In this document: piece after piece, positions 33,486 to 45,543 of the stretch
Layout of the letters: every line of letters starts with the position of its first letter
Numbering within the stretch: position 1 is the stretch's first letter
NCBI RefSeq assembly: GCF_014522205.1
Contig: NZ_CP046884.1
Span: 2,418,001-2,482,000 of the forward strand
Direction: 5' to 3'
From: Corynebacterium poyangense
Lineage (GTDB): Bacteria; Actinomycetota; Actinomycetes; Mycobacteriales; Mycobacteriaceae
Length of the DNA stretch: 64,000 nt
Made by a program: the position numbers and the translations under genes
The notes under the pieces: model-generated
What the model was told of the DNA's origin: nothing
What the model saw: only the letters and a program-made list of their open reading frames with translations
Databases searched by the model: none

Positions 33486-34673
33486 ATGAAAACGATTGAG
33501 CTGCGTGGAAAGCGAGGGAACGTGGATAACTTAGATGCCGAGGTTAAAACAGAGTTACTCGGCGAGGACCATAAGGCTGTGCGAGAGTCATGCGTAGTGC
33601 CCGGCCCTATCCCTGAAGAAGCCGAGGAACTGGAGCAAATTTACCAAGAGATGGAAAACCTCAATATCAAACCTTTATGGACTCAGATTGATGGACTTAT
33701 GCCTTCAACCCCTGAGCCCAAGGCAGTTTCCCATCATTGGAAATGGGAGGAACTCTACCGTCTAGCAAAAAAATCGGGAACTCTAGTTCCCGTAGGCCGA
33801 GGAGGAGAGCGCCGTGCGATCGGACTCGCCAACCCAGGTCTTGACGGCAATACTTACATATCACCTACTTTGTGGTGTGCAATTCAGTACCTCCAACCGG
33901 GAGAAAACGCACCAGAACATAGACACTCCCAAAATGCTTTCCGATTTGTGTTGGAAGGTGAAGGCGTTTGGACGGTCGTTAATGGTGATCCCGTCCCTAT
34001 GCGTAGAGGTGATTTCTTGCTAACTGCAGGATGGAACTTCCACGGTCACCACAATATTGCGACAGAACCGATGGCATGGCTAGATGGCCTCGATATTCCA
34101 TTTGCTCATCAAATGGATTCTGGCTTTTTCGAGTTTGGTTCTGAAGAACTAACCGATCAAAGCACTCCAGAGAAATCTCGTTCTGAACAATTATGGGCAC
34201 ACCCCGGACTTCGTCCCCTGGCTTTCCCTGGACCCATGAGCTCTTCTCCCATTGGCCGTTATGCCTGGGAACATACAGACAGCGCGCTTAATGCTCAGCT
34301 GGAGCTAGAAGATGCCGGGTACCCCGGTGTCTACGAGCCGGGACATGCCGCTATTAGATTTAGCAATCCAACAACTGGTGGAGATGTGATGTCTACTATT
34401 AGGGCTGAATTCCACCGCTTACGGGCTAACGTCTCCACTAAGCCGCTCTACGAAGTCGGAAATCGCGTCTTCCAAGTTTTCGAAGGCCAGGCCACCGTCC
34501 AAGTTGGTGAGCAAACCTTCAAAGCAACTAAAGGCGACATCGTTAACGTCCCATCCTGGCAGCAATGGCACATTGAAGCTGGAAATGAAGGTGTCGATCT
34601 GTTCTGTTTTTCAGATCACCCGATATTCGAAGCCCTACACCTGAACCGTACATTCTCTCCGAAAGGAATCTGA
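33486..34673 (+). CDS. genD: Gentisate 1,2-dioxygenase
   Basis: A 395-residue bicupin ring-cleavage enzyme. The first cupin has metal-binding residues in [16 protein letters not shown] (His145, His147) and in GWNFHGHHN (His186/His188). The second cupin (about 290-385) lacks a full histidine set, as usual for the family. It opens gentisate with O2 using Fe(II) to give maleylpyruvate. It leads the genD-genF-genM operon; genF starts four bases after its stop. nagI is a synonym. Confidence 0.95.
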   Translation: MKTIELRGKRGNVDNLDAEVKTELLGEDHKAVRESCVVPGPIPEEAEELEQIYQEMENLNIKPLWTQIDGLMPSTPEPKAVSHHWKWEELYRLAKKSGTLVPVGRGGERRAIGLANPGLDGNTYISPTLWCAIQYLQPGENAPEHRHSQNAFRFVLEGEGVWTVVNGDPVPMRRGDFLLTAGWNFHGHHNIATEPMAWLDGLDIPFAHQMDSGFFEFGSEELTDQSTPEKSRSEQLWAHPGLRPLAFPGPMSSSPIGRYAWEHTDSALNAQLELEDAGYPGVYEPGHAAIRFSNPTTGGDVMSTIRAEFHRLRANVSTKPLYEVGNRVFQVFEGQATVQVGEQTFKATKGDIVNVPSWQQWHIEAGNEGVDLFCFSDHPIFEALHLNRTFSPKGI

Positions 34674-34677
34674 ACAT

Positions 34678-35505
34678 ATGCGTCTCGCTACTATTCGGCA
34701 AAACCAGACCACCTCTGCAGCACGGATAGAGACTGAAAATACCGCAGTCTTAATCCCCGGATTCAAGGATCTTGGTGAACTCCTTACAGATGCAAACTGG
34801 AGAAACATCGCGAAGGACGCTTCAGGGCAATTAATCGAGTTCGAGAAAACTGATTTAGCGCCTCTCGTTCCTAATCCCCGGAAGATTATTTGCGTTGGCT
34901 TAAATTATGCCAACCATATTCGGGAAATGGGGCGGGACCTACCAAAGTACCCGACTCTGTTCGTGAAGTTCGCTGAAGCACTCACCGGCCCTTATGATGA
35001 CATCGAAGTTCCGGCCTATGGTGCCGAAGCTCTTGATTGGGAAGGCGAACTTGCCGTTGTAATTGGAAAAACCGCACGTCGCGTTAAGTCCTCTGAGGCC
35101 AAAGATTACATTGCTGGCTACGCAGTCATGAATGACTATACCCAGCGCGACCTGCAATACCGCACTCTGCAATGGCACCAGGGAAAGTCTCTGGAGAAGT
35201 CCGCTGGATTCGGCCCATGGCTTACGACCACTGACTCCTTCACCTTTGGTGGTGAGCTAGCCACTTATGTAGGCGAAGATAAAGTCCAGTCAACTCCAAC
35301 AAATGATTTGGTTTTCAAGCCTGAAGACTTAGTAGAGTACATTTCTCACATCTATCCACTTGTCCCTGGCGATATCATCATTACCGGCACCCCTGGCGGC
35401 GTCGGCCATGCAAGCGATCCCAAGCGATACATCCAGGATGGTGAAACTGTAAGAGTTTCAATCGAAGGCTTAGGGGAAATTGCAAACAAAACGGTGATTG
35501 TCTGA
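34678..35505 (+). CDS. genF: Fumarylpyruvate hydrolase (FAH family)
   Basis: A 275-residue fumarylacetoacetase-fold protein with [15 protein letters not shown], the metal-binding region [26 protein letters not shown] and the C-terminal [11 protein letters not shown]. It hydrolyses fumarylpyruvate to fumarate and pyruvate, the last step of the gentisate route. It is followed by genM with a one-base overlap (TGATG), so translation is coupled. Confidence 0.94.
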   Translation: MRLATIRQNQTTSAARIETENTAVLIPGFKDLGELLTDANWRNIAKDASGQLIEFEKTDLAPLVPNPRKIICVGLNYANHIREMGRDLPKYPTLFVKFAEALTGPYDDIEVPAYGAEALDWEGELAVVIGKTARRVKSSEAKDYIAGYAVMNDYTQRDLQYRTLQWHQGKSLEKSAGFGPWLTTTDSFTFGGELATYVGEDKVQSTPTNDLVFKPEDLVEYISHIYPLVPGDIIITGTPGGVGHASDPKRYIQDGETVRVSIEGLGEIANKTVIV

Positions 35506-36242
35506 TGGATGAAAACTTTCACGATTTACCTCTTTCGGGGCAATTAACCCTCACTCGTCAAGGGACAGCTCATTATTCCGGGCAAATAGCCCAATTGTCT
35601 TCCGAGGATTTTGATGAACCCACTCTTCTGCCTGGCTGGTCCAGAAAACACCTCATAGCCCATGTTGCATACAACGCTGCTGCACTTTGTAACCTGATGC
35701 ACTGGGCAGAAACGGGTGAAAGGACCCCGATGTACTCCTCGCCTGAAGCACGGCTACGAGAGATCGAGTTTGGCGCGACGCTAGATCCTGATCCACTGCG
35801 CAATCTCCATGCGCACACTGTGGCCCGCCTAGACGCGGCTTGGCGGGAGGCTACTTCTGAGGCTTGGCAATACCAGGTGGAAACAGCCCAAGGAAGAAGC
35901 GTCCCAGCATCGGAAACACTATGGATGCGAACCCGTGAGGTCTGGATTCATGCGGTAGATCTAGGGCTCAAAGCTTCTTTCGAGGAAATTCCTTCTATTA
36001 TCCTTAAATCCTTGCTAGAGGATATTACTTCTAAGTGGCGTAGCAGCGGAGTTGGAGTGGGTCTGACTTTGGTGGATCCTGCAGACCAACTGGAAGTTAC
36101 GGTTTTATCCTCCAGCGAGGAGCCAGAAACGATTATTTCCGGCGGTTTGTCCGGCCTCGTTCGCTGGGCTTCAGGAAGAGGAGCAGAAGGGGTTACAGCT
36201 CTGGATCGAGAGAGTGTTCCTTCGCCACCTCGCTGGTTATAG
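35505..36242 (+). CDS. genM: Mycothiol-dependent maleylpyruvate isomerase
   Basis: A 245-residue protein of the DinB-like mycothiol-dependent isomerase family. The N-terminal helical bundle has the metal-site histidines in LPGWSRKHLIAHVAYNA and REVWIHAVDLG, and a smaller C-terminal domain follows. It isomerises maleylpyruvate to fumarylpyruvate using mycothiol in place of glutathione, as expected for an actinobacterium. nagL is a synonym. It is the last gene of the genDFM operon. Confidence 0.93.
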   Translation: MDENFHDLPLSGQLTLTRQGTAHYSGQIAQLSSEDFDEPTLLPGWSRKHLIAHVAYNAAALCNLMHWAETGERTPMYSSPEARLREIEFGATLDPDPLRNLHAHTVARLDAAWREATSEAWQYQVETAQGRSVPASETLWMRTREVWIHAVDLGLKASFEEIPSIILKSLLEDITSKWRSSGVGVGLTLVDPADQLEVTVLSSSEEPETIISGGLSGLVRWASGRGAEGVTALDRESVPSPPRWL

Positions 36243-36320
36243 GTCAAACGCTTCAGCCGATAATCCTCTAAACTGTGCTCGTTGTAATTTTCCTAGTCTG
36301 TTATGAAGGATTACCTCTTC

Positions 36321-37025
36321 ATGAGCACAGAAGACTCTCATCCTCGCCCTGAGCTTCCGCACTATTTCAAGAATCCACGGAAGATCGACTACGTGATCTT
36401 CGGATATATGGCGCTGAGCGTAGCTGTCGGGCTCATCGCCCTACCGCTGAGGGTGTGGTTGATTAACCGCCCGGAGATATACGCTCTTTTCATCGGTGGT
36501 TTTACCTCCGCTGTAGTCGGTGGCGCCCACTCCACCGCCGGCGGCAGTCCCATTGTCCTTATTGTGGCGTTATCGCTGGTCGGTGCACTATGGACAGTTC
36601 CGCTATGGTGGCTGGTGGGCCGTCACTGGGGTGCGGAATATCTAGCGCAGCTCACTGCTTCTTCTAGCCGGACTCGTTATTGGGTGAACCGCCTCCAAAA
36701 GCTCCCAGCACCGTGGCTGCTAGCTGCAACCATTATCTCCTATGTTCCCTTTATGCCAACTTTGGTGATATGCAATATCCTCTCCGGAATTAAGGGAATA
36801 AAACTGTGGCTGTTTCTTGTCACCAACGCTGTCGGTGTCATTCTGCGTAACACTTTCTTCGCTCTCTTAGGCGCCCGCTTCGGTGAGGAGGTCATCGAGG
36901 TCGTGAACCAAATTAACCGCTACGCGCTGTGGGTTACGCTCATCCTCATCGGTGTCATGTTCTACTCCGCCTATAAGAAAGGCCGACGCACCCCGCCGCC
37001 GGCCAGCCCTTCTACATCGGCATAA
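36321..37025 (+). CDS. VTT-domain (DedA-like) membrane protein
   Basis: A 234-residue membrane protein with about five hydrophobic segments and the VTT/SNARE-associated core, including a GG-rich loop (VVGGAHSTAGG) and LLAATIISYVPFMPTLVI. DedA-type proteins take part in lipid carrier or phospholipid flipping. ATG 36321 has GAAGGA nine bases upstream and is preferred over ATG 36303. Its 3' end overlaps the convergent accD3 gene by 14 bases. Its place next to the mycolate locus suggests an envelope function. Confidence 0.8.
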   Translation: MSTEDSHPRPELPHYFKNPRKIDYVIFGYMALSVAVGLIALPLRVWLINRPEIYALFIGGFTSAVVGGAHSTAGGSPIVLIVALSLVGALWTVPLWWLVGRHWGAEYLAQLTASSSRTRYWVNRLQKLPAPWLLAATIISYVPFMPTLVICNILSGIKGIKLWLFLVTNAVGVILRNTFFALLGARFGEEVIEVVNQINRYALWVTLILIGVMFYSAYKKGRRTPPPASPSTSA

Positions 37026-38568
37026 TCGTGTGTTTCTTCGGAAGATCTGCGTCTTGTTTATCAGCCATCTGTCTTAAAGCTCGACGCAGCGCCAGCCGGG
37101 TATCTCGCGGCTGAATCATGGCATCGATATAGCCGCGTTCAGCAGCTACATAGGGGCTGGTCATGTTTTCATCATAGAAATCCATAAACAGCTTCTTGAG
37201 GTATCCTCGCTGTTCGGGCGGTGCCGCTGCTAGTTGTTTTCCTTGCAGCATAACCACAGCTGCCGCTGACCCCATGACCGCGATCTGCGCCGTTGGCCAG
37301 GCCAAGTTAATATCACCGGTCAGATTCTTTGAGCCCATCACGGCATAGGCGCCGCCATAGGCCTTCCGCACAATAAGCGTGATTTTTGGTACGGTTGCCT
37401 CCACCACGGCAAAAGCTAGCTTTGCCCCGCGGTGAATAAGACCTACTTTTTCTTGTTCCACACCCGGCAAATATCCAGGGGTGTCAACCACAAACACCAG
37501 CGGGATATTATAAGCATCACAGATCCTGATAAACCGTGCGCCTTTATCCGCAGCATCAGCATCAATACAGCCTGCGTATTGCATCGGCTGGCTTGCTACA
37601 AATCCCACACTTCGACCATCTATCCGACCAAATGCGGTTATCAGGTTCGGAGCAAAATTCGGCTGAATCTCTAAGATATTCTCGTCGTCACCTAATTTTT
37701 CCAACAGCTCAACCATGTCGTATCCGGCATTAGTATCATCCGGCATAAAGGAGTCAAGCTCTAGGTCAACGCCTATTTCTTTATCGCTAGGGGCTTCGAA
37801 AAGTGGGCTTTCCTCGAAGCAGGTAAGAGGAAGATGATCGAGGAGTTCATGAACTGCATGGAAAGCGGCTTCTTCACTCTCAACCACAAGAGAGACGTTT
37901 CCGTTGTGTTCTTGCTGTCGGGCACCGCCTAATTCGGCAGAGGTGATGTCTTCTCCAGTGACTTCTTTAATCACCGCGGGACCGGTGACATACATCTCTG
38001 CTTCCCCGTCAACAGCAATAACGAAATCTGTTGTCACCGGAGCGTAGACCGCACCACCTGCACATTTACCCAGCATGATGGAAATTTGTGGACTACGCCC
38101 AGAAAGCGGCATTTGGCGTCGGGCGATCTCTGAATACATGGCCAGGGAGGTCACCGCATCTTGGATTCGGGCGCCGCCGGAATCCTGAATCCCGATCACC
38201 GGGCAGCCAATCCGAATAGCCATGTCCATGACTTCGCAGACTTTTTTACCGAAGGTGACCCCCACGGAACCACCAAACACCGTCTTGTCATGTGCATAGA
38301 TAGCCACTGGACGGCCATCTATACGACCATAACCAGTGACAACACCATCGGAGTAGGGGGCGTCTTCCTCGCCAGGGGTCTTCCCCAGGGCACCAATTTC
38401 GACGAATGTTCCCTCATCCAACAGCGCGTTAATCCGCTGGCGTGGGGTAGTGCGACCCGCCTCGTCGCGTTTAGCTCGAGAATGCTCGGAGCCAGGGTCC
38501 TGTGCCTTCTCCAAGCGGGCCCGCAAATCTGCGATCTTCTCCGCGGTGGTCCTCGCGGTCACACTCAC
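37012..38568 (-). CDS. accD3: Acyl-CoA carboxylase beta subunit of the mycolate locus (AccD4 equivalent)
   Basis: A 518-residue carboxyltransferase with both crotonase-like halves. VIGIQDSGGARIQDAV and LVFVVDTPGYLPGVEQEK are biotin/acyl-CoA binding regions, and KAYGGAYAVMGSK forms the second oxyanion loop. With a biotinylated alpha subunit encoded elsewhere it carboxylates the long acyl chain that Pks13 condenses. Start GTG 38568 follows GGGAAGG. It begins nine bases after pks13, the order fadD32-pks13-accD found throughout mycolate-producing bacteria. Confidence 0.93.
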   Translation of the reverse strand: MSVTARTTAEKIADLRARLEKAQDPGSEHSRAKRDEAGRTTPRQRINALLDEGTFVEIGALGKTPGEEDAPYSDGVVTGYGRIDGRPVAIYAHDKTVFGGSVGVTFGKKVCEVMDMAIRIGCPVIGIQDSGGARIQDAVTSLAMYSEIARRQMPLSGRSPQISIMLGKCAGGAVYAPVTTDFVIAVDGEAEMYVTGPAVIKEVTGEDITSAELGGARQQEHNGNVSLVVESEEAAFHAVHELLDHLPLTCFEESPLFEAPSDKEIGVDLELDSFMPDDTNAGYDMVELLEKLGDDENILEIQPNFAPNLITAFGRIDGRSVGFVASQPMQYAGCIDADAADKGARFIRICDAYNIPLVFVVDTPGYLPGVEQEKVGLIHRGAKLAFAVVEATVPKITLIVRKAYGGAYAVMGSKNLTGDINLAWPTAQIAVMGSAAAVVMLQGKQLAAAPPEQRGYLKKLFMDFYDENMTSPYVAAERGYIDAMIQPRDTRLALRRALRQMADKQDADLPKKHTIMPM

Positions 38569-38577
38569 ACCTTCCCT

Positions 38578-41500
38578 CTATGAAAGGTTCTTAATCCGAC
38601 GCGTCAAATCCGCGCCAACCTTCCCAATTTCCGGTTCATCCACGACGCCTAAGTGGTCGCCACGGAGCTGAACAATATCCAAGTCCTCCACGATAGCGGA
38701 CCAACCACCATCCGGGTCAATTTCGGCATAGTGGGGTTCTAATTCAATGGCCCCATCATGCATCCGCTCCGCTTTATACAGTACGACAGGAACCTGGACT
38801 TTTTCCCAGCGCCGGAAATCTAATTTATCGAGAATCCGGTTATCTACAAAACTGTGATGCTGGTGCTGCAACACTGCCGCTGATAGCCCGTGAGCCGAAG
38901 CATCCGCAGTAGCCAAGAACTCCTGGATCATCCCGAGCACCGCGTCCTCACCCGCAGAATCAAGTAATTCTAGGGGAATCGGAAAATCTATATCATAGGT
39001 CTTCTTCGCGAAAGCGGCATAGCGCTGCCATCGGGCGCGGGTTTCCTCTGGAGTATCTGGGATGGGGGTACTGGGCTGAACGGTGTCAAGCAGCGCAATT
39101 AACTTCACATCCACGTCAGTGCCCTGAAGTTGAGAAGCCACCTCATAAGCCAAGGCACCGCCGAAACTCCAACCACCGAGAATTACTGGGTAACCGTCAG
39201 CGTAGCGGCGGATATCGGCCACATACTCGGCTGCGCGTTCTGCCAAGCTCCCCTCCCGGCGCTCTACCCCATATACCGGCACAGAATCTGGAAGACGTCG
39301 GGTTAATGGCTGGTAGGTCACCGTGGAGCCACCGGCTGGGTGGAACATGAATACCGCTGGCGCGGTAGACCCCTCTGGTCTGGCTCGAAGCACCCGGATA
39401 TTGCCTTCAACCTCGGTTTCAAAACCTTCCCGAACCTGGTTGGCTAAGGGTTCTAGGGTTTCAGCAGCTAATACGTCAGCGGCATTAATCTCTACCCCGG
39501 CGCGTTCACTAAGGCGCTGCGCAATACGTTCCGCCGTATCTTCGCTTATAGGTGGCAGGGGGCTAGTTACCCCTGGCACGGCGCTGCCAGTTATTCCCGC
39601 CCAGGTTCCAAAAACCATTCGTTCTGAAGCGTCTCGGGGTGCTACTGCGGCAGCATTACTTGCTGGGCGTTCCTTCACATCTGGGGTGAGTTCCTGGGCC
39701 GGGGCGGCGTTCCCGTGGCGTTGAGCCACGAGATCTTCCACCATGGTGACCACATCAGCAACCGAGGCATCTCGTAGAGCTTGCACCTGTAGCGGTGGAA
39801 TTTGGAAGTCATTTTCCACTCGGTTTTTAATTCTCATCCCCATAAGAGAGTCCAGCCCTAAATCAATAAGCGGTAACTCTCCTGGTAGATCATCGACGTC
39901 ATAGCCCATGGATTCAGAAACAATGGCTCGCAGTCGATCCTCGACACTTTCACCGCTCGTAGGATCCCAGCGCCATTGCTCGACCTCGGGTTCTTCACTG
40001 ATTTCCGGATCCACATCCTGTTCTAGGGCAGGTTGATCTTCCTCTGAATCAGCGGCACCGGCATTCTGGGTGAGGAAAGTACGGCTGCTAGCGGTAGTAG
40101 CAAAAGCCTGAGCCACCAATTGAACTGAATTCTCCCCGCGGATGTGGTACAGATCCACGGCTAGACCACCTACACTCCGCTGTACCGTGCAGGTTAATTC
40201 TCCCTCTGCTGGCAGATCACCCGTATCCACACTGTGTACTACCTGGGCGTCGGGATCCACGGCGGCGGCAGCGGCTTCAAGCACCGCTCCCGCTGAGGGA
40301 GCCTGATCTGCATTCGTGGAAAAGGCGACGCTGCCGTCGGGCATGGTGACCCGTTGCCCCGGCAATCCGCGGTTGCTGGAGCTTGCAAAGCGAGCATTGG
40401 TCCAATACCGCTGATGTTTCCACACCTGGTGCGGAGCGGGCAGCACTGTGCCCGGACCGTAGAACCAGCTAAAGTTCACTAGCTGACCGGCGCAATAGAG
40501 TTTTGCCGCAAGGTCGCTCAGAGAATCCGTAGCCGAAACTTTCCGCTTCAACACATATAACAGCTTGGCATTGGGTTGCCCGACGCTAAAAGCGGTATTC
40601 ATCATGCCCATCAAGGCAACCGGGTTGGGGGCAATTTCCACCATCGTGTCATGCCCAGCAGCAAAAGCAGCCTCTGTGGCAGCCTGGAAGTGGACGGACT
40701 GGCGGGTGCACCGGGTCCAATATTCGGGATCATGAACTACCGACCCCTCCGGGTACGTAACCCCTTTATCCACCGAGCTAAAGAGAGGGATGGTCAGCGG
40801 TTTCGGGCTGATCATCGCGCATTCAGCGGCTAATTCCCCAAGGATCGGCTCCACTGCTGAGGTATGGCCTGCGCCCTTCACCTGAAGTAAGCGAGCAAAT
40901 TTCTCCTCAGCGGCTAATTTCTCTACCAGCGCACTGACCTGATCCCGTGGACCACCAACAGTAGTCATCCCCGGCCCGGCATACACAGCCGGCTCTACCT
41001 GGGCAAACTGTGGATCCTGATTGAGTTCCGATAGTTGTTCGGGACTTAATTCCACCACTGCCATGGCCCCGAGTTGGTCCTCCAGCAAACTTGCTTCCCC
41101 CTCACCCATCAGCCGGGATCGGTGAGAAGCAATAGTCAAGGCATCCTCAGCGCTTAAGCCTCCACAGGCATAGGCCGCGGCGATCTCCCCCATGGACATG
41201 CCCATGACCGCAGCCGGGCGGATCCCCAGCTTAGTCAGATAATCTGTTAAGGCTATTTGAATAGTGGTGATGGAGGTTTGCGCAGTCTCAGTGCCATAGG
41301 TTTGCTCATCATCGTCAATGAGCTCCATGACTGACCAGCCGACTTCCCGTGTTACGACCTCGTCGAGTTCCTGGATGCGGCGGCGGAAAAAGGGAGAGAG
41401 TTCGCATAGGTCTTTCGCCATTTTGCGGTGCTGGGAGCCGAAACCGGAGTAAACAAAGACTGGGCCCATCACCGCTGGAGAGTCCGCCTGGTGAATCCCT

Positions 41501-43392
41501 GTGCCGGTTTTACCCTCCGCTATGCGACGCAACCTCGCAATAGCTTCTTCCATGGTGCTAGCTTGTACTGCCGCTCGAGAGCGCCCATGATTACGCTTCG
41601 CTAGAGAACGGGCTAGGGGAACTAAATCTTCGTCCCCATAATCGCTAAGGAAATCAGCGAGGGCTTCAGCGGCTTCTCGACGACGCGAAGGTAGTAACCC
41701 AGATACCGGTAGCACCGCAGCAGTAGGCGTCGAACCTTCAGGGGTTGCTAGTTGGGCATGGAGATTATCTGAGTCTTCGTGCTCGGGATAGCGGGCTGGG
41801 TCATAGTCACTAACCACCACATGGGCGTTGGTGCCGCCGAAGCCGAATCCGGAAACTCCGGCGATGCGATGGCCCGAATAAGCCGGCCATTCTCGTGGAT
41901 CTTCCACTACTTCCAGGTGCTCAGCATCAAAGTCGATAAAACGATTTGGGGTGCTGAAGTGTAAAGATGGCGGCAAGGTGTCATTCATCAACGACAGCAC
42001 CACTTTAATCATTCCGGCTGCTCCGGCTGCCGCCTCAGTATGGCCGAAGTTTGTCTTAGCAGAACCGAGCAGCAGCGGATCCCCCATGTCACGACCCTGC
42101 CCCAACACAGCTCCCAGCGCGGTAGCTTCAATAGGATCACCCAAAATCGTGCCCGTACCGTGGGCCTCTACGTAATCCACCTCAGCGGGATTGATACCGG
42201 CATCGGCATAGGCGCGTTGCAGTACCGCAACCTGAGCCTCCGGATTAGGTGCGGTAATACCGTTGGAGTGGCCGTCAGAGTTCACTGCGCTTCCGCGAAT
42301 GACCGCCAAGATATTATCTCCATCGCGTTGGGCATCGGCCACCCGTTTGAGTACCACTACCCCGGCGCCTTCGCCACGGATAAAACCGTCCGCATCATCG
42401 GAAAAAGCGTGGATGTGACTGGTGGGGCTTAAGACTCCGAGTTCCCCGAACGCGGTGTTAATAAAGGGATTAGCTAGTATGTTGACGCCACCCGCCAAGG
42501 CGACTGAGATTTCCCCAGTGCGCAAGGCCCGAACTGCCTGGTGTATCGCCACGAGGGATGAGGAACAAGCCGTGTCAATAGCGATAGAGGGGCCTCGGAA
42601 ATCAAAGGCATAGCTGACTCGGTTGGCAATAATGGACGTCGCGGTGCCGGTCATGGCATAGGGATGAGCTTCGGCTGGATCAGCGGAAACAAGAACCTGA
42701 TAATCATTAGCTGATGAGCCAAGGAAAACGCCGACGTCGGTACCTCTAAGCTCATTAGCGGGAAGATGAGCGTGTTCGAGAGCCTCCCACACCAATTCCA
42801 GGATGATGCGCTGCTGCGGGTCGGTGTTGGCGGCTTCTAGCGGAGAGATCCCAAAAAACTCGGCGTCGAAATGAGCGATATCTCTCAAGAAACCGCCGTC
42901 GTTATTGGTGTTGTCAATTTTTCGGCTCATCTCCGGGTCGTGAGAATACTCACTCCACCGTCCCATAGGGAGCGGGCCGGTCCCATCCTGTCCGGCAACT
43001 AGAAGTTCCCACATGGCCTCAATGCCGTTGTCCGCCCCTGGGAAGCGCGCTGCCATGCCTACCACCGCGATGTCATGGATTTCTGGTGCGGTAGCGTTGT
43101 GCTGCGGAAGGTTCGACGGTAGGGCTGCAGGAGCCGTAGGTTCTCCAGATAATAAACGAGTAGCTAAAGACGCGATGGTGGGATGTTCATAGACGATCGT
43201 GGCGTCGAGCCTGGTGCCCAGGAGGTTTTCTAATTCCCCGGACAGTACTACCGCATCTCGGGAGGACAATCCTAAGGACTCCAAGGGCCGGTCCTCAGTA
43301 ACTTCATCGAGCGGCAAACCGGTGGCTCCGGCTACCCACTCTCGAAGCCAGCTCCGCAGTTCCTGCGTGCTCATATCCATACGCGACGTCAT
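38578..43392 (-). CDS. pks13: Polyketide synthase Pks13, mycolate condensase
   Basis: A type I PKS of about 1604 residues with the Pks13 domain order. N-terminal acyl carrier (LGLSSRDAV, about 12-85); ketosynthase (IDTACSSS with active Cys about 276, EAHGTGT and [10 protein letters not shown] histidines, 107-530); acyltransferase (GMSMGE nucleophile, about 650-950); second carrier (LGLDSLMGM, near 1190-1260); thioesterase (GGWSFGGA, about 1370-1600). It condenses a meromycoloyl-AMP from FadD32 with the carboxylated acyl chain and transfers the product to trehalose. ATG 43392 is preferred; ATG 43380 has better ribosome spacing. Confidence 0.97.
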   Translation of the reverse strand: MTSRMDMSTQELRSWLREWVAGATGLPLDEVTEDRPLESLGLSSRDAVVLSGELENLLGTRLDATIVYEHPTIASLATRLLSGEPTAPAALPSNLPQHNATAPEIHDIAVVGMAARFPGADNGIEAMWELLVAGQDGTGPLPMGRWSEYSHDPEMSRKIDNTNNDGGFLRDIAHFDAEFFGISPLEAANTDPQQRIILELVWEALEHAHLPANELRGTDVGVFLGSSANDYQVLVSADPAEAHPYAMTGTATSIIANRVSYAFDFRGPSIAIDTACSSSLVAIHQAVRALRTGEISVALAGGVNILANPFINTAFGELGVLSPTSHIHAFSDDADGFIRGEGAGVVVLKRVADAQRDGDNILAVIRGSAVNSDGHSNGITAPNPEAQVAVLQRAYADAGINPAEVDYVEAHGTGTILGDPIEATALGAVLGQGRDMGDPLLLGSAKTNFGHTEAAAGAAGMIKVVLSLMNDTLPPSLHFSTPNRFIDFDAEHLEVVEDPREWPAYSGHRIAGVSGFGFGGTNAHVVVSDYDPARYPEHEDSDNLHAQLATPEGSTPTAAVLPVSGLLPSRRREAAEALADFLSDYGDEDLVPLARSLAKRNHGRSRAAVQASTMEEAIARLRRIAEGKTGTGIHQADSPAVMGPVFVYSGFGSQHRKMAKDLCELSPFFRRRIQELDEVVTREVGWSVMELIDDDEQTYGTETAQTSITTIQIALTDYLTKLGIRPAAVMGMSMGEIAAAYACGGLSAEDALTIASHRSRLMGEGEASLLEDQLGAMAVVELSPEQLSELNQDPQFAQVEPAVYAGPGMTTVGGPRDQVSALVEKLAAEEKFARLLQVKGAGHTSAVEPILGELAAECAMISPKPLTIPLFSSVDKGVTYPEGSVVHDPEYWTRCTRQSVHFQAATEAAFAAGHDTMVEIAPNPVALMGMMNTAFSVGQPNAKLLYVLKRKVSATDSLSDLAAKLYCAGQLVNFSWFYGPGTVLPAPHQVWKHQRYWTNARFASSSNRGLPGQRVTMPDGSVAFSTNADQAPSAGAVLEAAAAAVDPDAQVVHSVDTGDLPAEGELTCTVQRSVGGLAVDLYHIRGENSVQLVAQAFATTASSRTFLTQNAGAADSEEDQPALEQDVDPEISEEPEVEQWRWDPTSGESVEDRLRAIVSESMGYDVDDLPGELPLIDLGLDSLMGMRIKNRVENDFQIPPLQVQALRDASVADVVTMVEDLVAQRHGNAAPAQELTPDVKERPASNAAAVAPRDASERMVFGTWAGITGSAVPGVTSPLPPISEDTAERIAQRLSERAGVEINAADVLAAETLEPLANQVREGFETEVEGNIRVLRARPEGSTAPAVFMFHPAGGSTVTYQPLTRRLPDSVPVYGVERREGSLAERAAEYVADIRRYADGYPVILGGWSFGGALAYEVASQLQGTDVDVKLIALLDTVQPSTPIPDTPEETRARWQRYAAFAKKTYDIDFPIPLELLDSAGEDAVLGMIQEFLATADASAHGLSAAVLQHQHHSFVDNRILDKLDFRRWEKVQVPVVLYKAERMHDGAIELEPHYAEIDPDGGWSAIVEDLDIVQLRGDHLGVVDEPEIGKVGADLTRRIKNLS

Positions 43393-43480
43393 CCTTATCA
43401 AAAATTAAGAGTTAACCTCGTTCATTATCGTGCATGCCGAAGCAATTGTTACGCGTAGACACACCGCTGAAGAACACTAC

Positions 43481-43520
43481 AGCCCGGCACCCCATCTACG
43501 GTAATAGGGGCGGCCGGGCT
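43481..43520 (-). terminator. Hairpin between fadD32 and pks13
   Basis: AGCCCGGC (43481-43488) pairs with GCCGGGCT (43513-43520), with further pairing of CCCC and GGGG inside. It lies 31 bases after the fadD32 stop. The T tract on the leftward strand is weak (GTAGTGTTCT), so it may attenuate rather than fully stop transcription into pks13. Confidence 0.5.
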
Positions 43521-43550
43521 AGTGTGCCATTGACTAACAGATCACAGTTA

Positions 43551-45413
43551 TTAAGAATTCTGTGAGTCAACAAAACGTTTCTGGGCTACGCGACGCGCAA
43601 TCTTCGCGCTAGAGGAGCGCGGAATTTCTTGGTCTTCCAGGATGCGAATGTCGCTGGGCACAATTCCGTGCTTCGTAGTCACGGCCGCTTTAATGGCAGC
43701 AATTGCTGCTTCATCGTCACCTGGATCAGCTTCCATAGCACGCTCAGCCAAAATGACAAGCTGTTCTACATCCTCGCCAGGCACGGAGAAAGCGGCGATA
43801 GCTGCTGGATTAACGTGTGTGCTGGCTTCTGCCACGGTGTGCTCAATGTCTTGGGGATAGTGGTTACGCCCGGCAATCACGATGAGGTCCTTGAGTCGGC
43901 CGGTGATATATACCTCACCATCAACAATGACGCCCAAGTCCCCGGTAGCTAACCAGTTGTCATCGCTAGTACCCTCCGCCCCGGAGTGGTCGGGAAGCCG
44001 GGAAGCCAGGGTGTTATGGAAAGTAGCTGCAGTGTCCTCATCTCGGTTGTGATAGCCCACAGCCATATTCTCACCACGAATCCAAAGCTCACCGACTTTA
44101 CCTTCGGGAAGTTCAGCCTTGGTCTCAGGATCGACAATCACTAACCACTGCGGCTGAACTACCTGGCCGTTGGAGGTAAAAGAGGTGGCCTTTTCATCAT
44201 CTTTCGCTACCTGATGGGCTTCCCCCTCAGCTAGCTTATCCCGATCAAAGTAAGCAACCAGCGGGCGGTTTTCCCGCTGCGGTGTGGTCACCAAGAGAGT
44301 AGCCTCAGCCAACCCATAGGAAGGCCGAAGGACGTCACGCTCAAGGCCTACCTCCGCAAAAGTCTGGGCAAACTGTTCTAGGGCTCGGTACGTGACCGGC
44401 TCAGACCCCACAATGATGCCATCGACACAACTCAGGTCCAGGTGATCCGACTCCTGAGGAGCGGCATAGCGGGCCGCTAGCTCCAGCGCGAAGTTGGGGA
44501 TCACTGAATAAACTCCAGCGTTTTCCTCTCCTTCACGGCGAGAAAGCTGCTGGATCCAGCGAGAAGGTTGCTGGATAAAATCACGAGGACTCATCAACTC
44601 ATTTTCAATGCCCAGGATGGTGACAAAGGCATTGAGGATAATTCCCATGTCATGATGGAGGGGAAGCCAGGAAACCAAGCGCAGATCCTTATCCCCCAAA
44701 CCGATGGATGAGAAAATCTGCAGCACATTGGTAAGGATGGAACGGTTAGTGAGAATAACTCCCGCCGGGGTGCGGGTAGAACCTGAGGTGTACTGCATAA
44801 AGGCGGGCAGGTCTACCGGCATGACCTGAGATGAAGCCATCATTTGCTGACCGGCGAGGGTGGTCATGGGATTAGACCAGCTAGCAGCCAGAGAGTCCGG
44901 TAAAGAGTCGACCGCGATAACGCGAGGACGAGCCCGGCCAGATTGTTCCGCGAAGAAGGTGCGCACGGCGCGAGCTGAAACCCCATTCGTCAGCACGATC
45001 TTGGGGTGAGAATCAGCAAGCACTGCTGCAAGGTGATCTGCATGTCCCGGCTCCTGCGGGTCATATAGCGGCACTGGGGTCATGCCGGCGTAGAGTGCAC
45101 CGAGGAAAGCAAAAAGATACTCAGGTGAATTGCCTGCTAGAATGGCAACCCGATCTCCGATGGTACCTACTTGTTGTAGCCGCGCAGCTACCGCCTTAAT
45201 TCGGGTATTGATCTCCGTACGGCTGTATTCCCGAACTTCTCCTTCCCGCGATTGGGAATAATCCCAAGCCCTCAGGCAGATTTTTTCTCCCCCGCCGTAG
45301 GCGAGATCAGCCTGATACACCAGTTCTGCAAGACCAGCGAGCGTTAGCTGCGGGGCGAGGACAATCTCCCCCTTGTCGTTGAAAAACTGGCCCATGGCTT
45401 GTTTGAGGTCCAT
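43551..45413 (-). CDS. fadD32: Long-chain fatty-acyl-AMP ligase FadD32
   Basis: A 620-residue adenylate-forming enzyme. The AMP-binding loop is MQYTSGSTRTPAGVILT, later motifs are LRPSYGLAEATLLV and TGDLGVIVDGEVYITGRLKD, and the C-terminal KIARR tail is typical of fatty-acyl-AMP ligases. It activates the meromycolic chain and loads it on the N-terminal carrier of Pks13. ATG 45413 is chosen for the GGAGGAGAAAC site just upstream; the frame stays open for 23 more codons without homology. Confidence 0.96.
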   Translation of the reverse strand: MDLKQAMGQFFNDKGEIVLAPQLTLAGLAELVYQADLAYGGGEKICLRAWDYSQSREGEVREYSRTEINTRIKAVAARLQQVGTIGDRVAILAGNSPEYLFAFLGALYAGMTPVPLYDPQEPGHADHLAAVLADSHPKIVLTNGVSARAVRTFFAEQSGRARPRVIAVDSLPDSLAASWSNPMTTLAGQQMMASSQVMPVDLPAFMQYTSGSTRTPAGVILTNRSILTNVLQIFSSIGLGDKDLRLVSWLPLHHDMGIILNAFVTILGIENELMSPRDFIQQPSRWIQQLSRREGEENAGVYSVIPNFALELAARYAAPQESDHLDLSCVDGIIVGSEPVTYRALEQFAQTFAEVGLERDVLRPSYGLAEATLLVTTPQRENRPLVAYFDRDKLAEGEAHQVAKDDEKATSFTSNGQVVQPQWLVIVDPETKAELPEGKVGELWIRGENMAVGYHNRDEDTAATFHNTLASRLPDHSGAEGTSDDNWLATGDLGVIVDGEVYITGRLKDLIVIAGRNHYPQDIEHTVAEASTHVNPAAIAAFSVPGEDVEQLVILAERAMEADPGDDEAAIAAIKAAVTTKHGIVPSDIRILEDQEIPRSSSAKIARRVAQKRFVDSQNS

Positions 45414-45543
45414 GTTTCTCCTCCCTCGACCTGCTTCGCGGTGCGAAAACACCAGGTGTTCTTCAGACCCGACGACAGGCAATGGTGTGTTTTGCGTGTG
45501 AAAAATATACCAGGCTTATTATTGCTTAAGTTCTTAGCCCGGA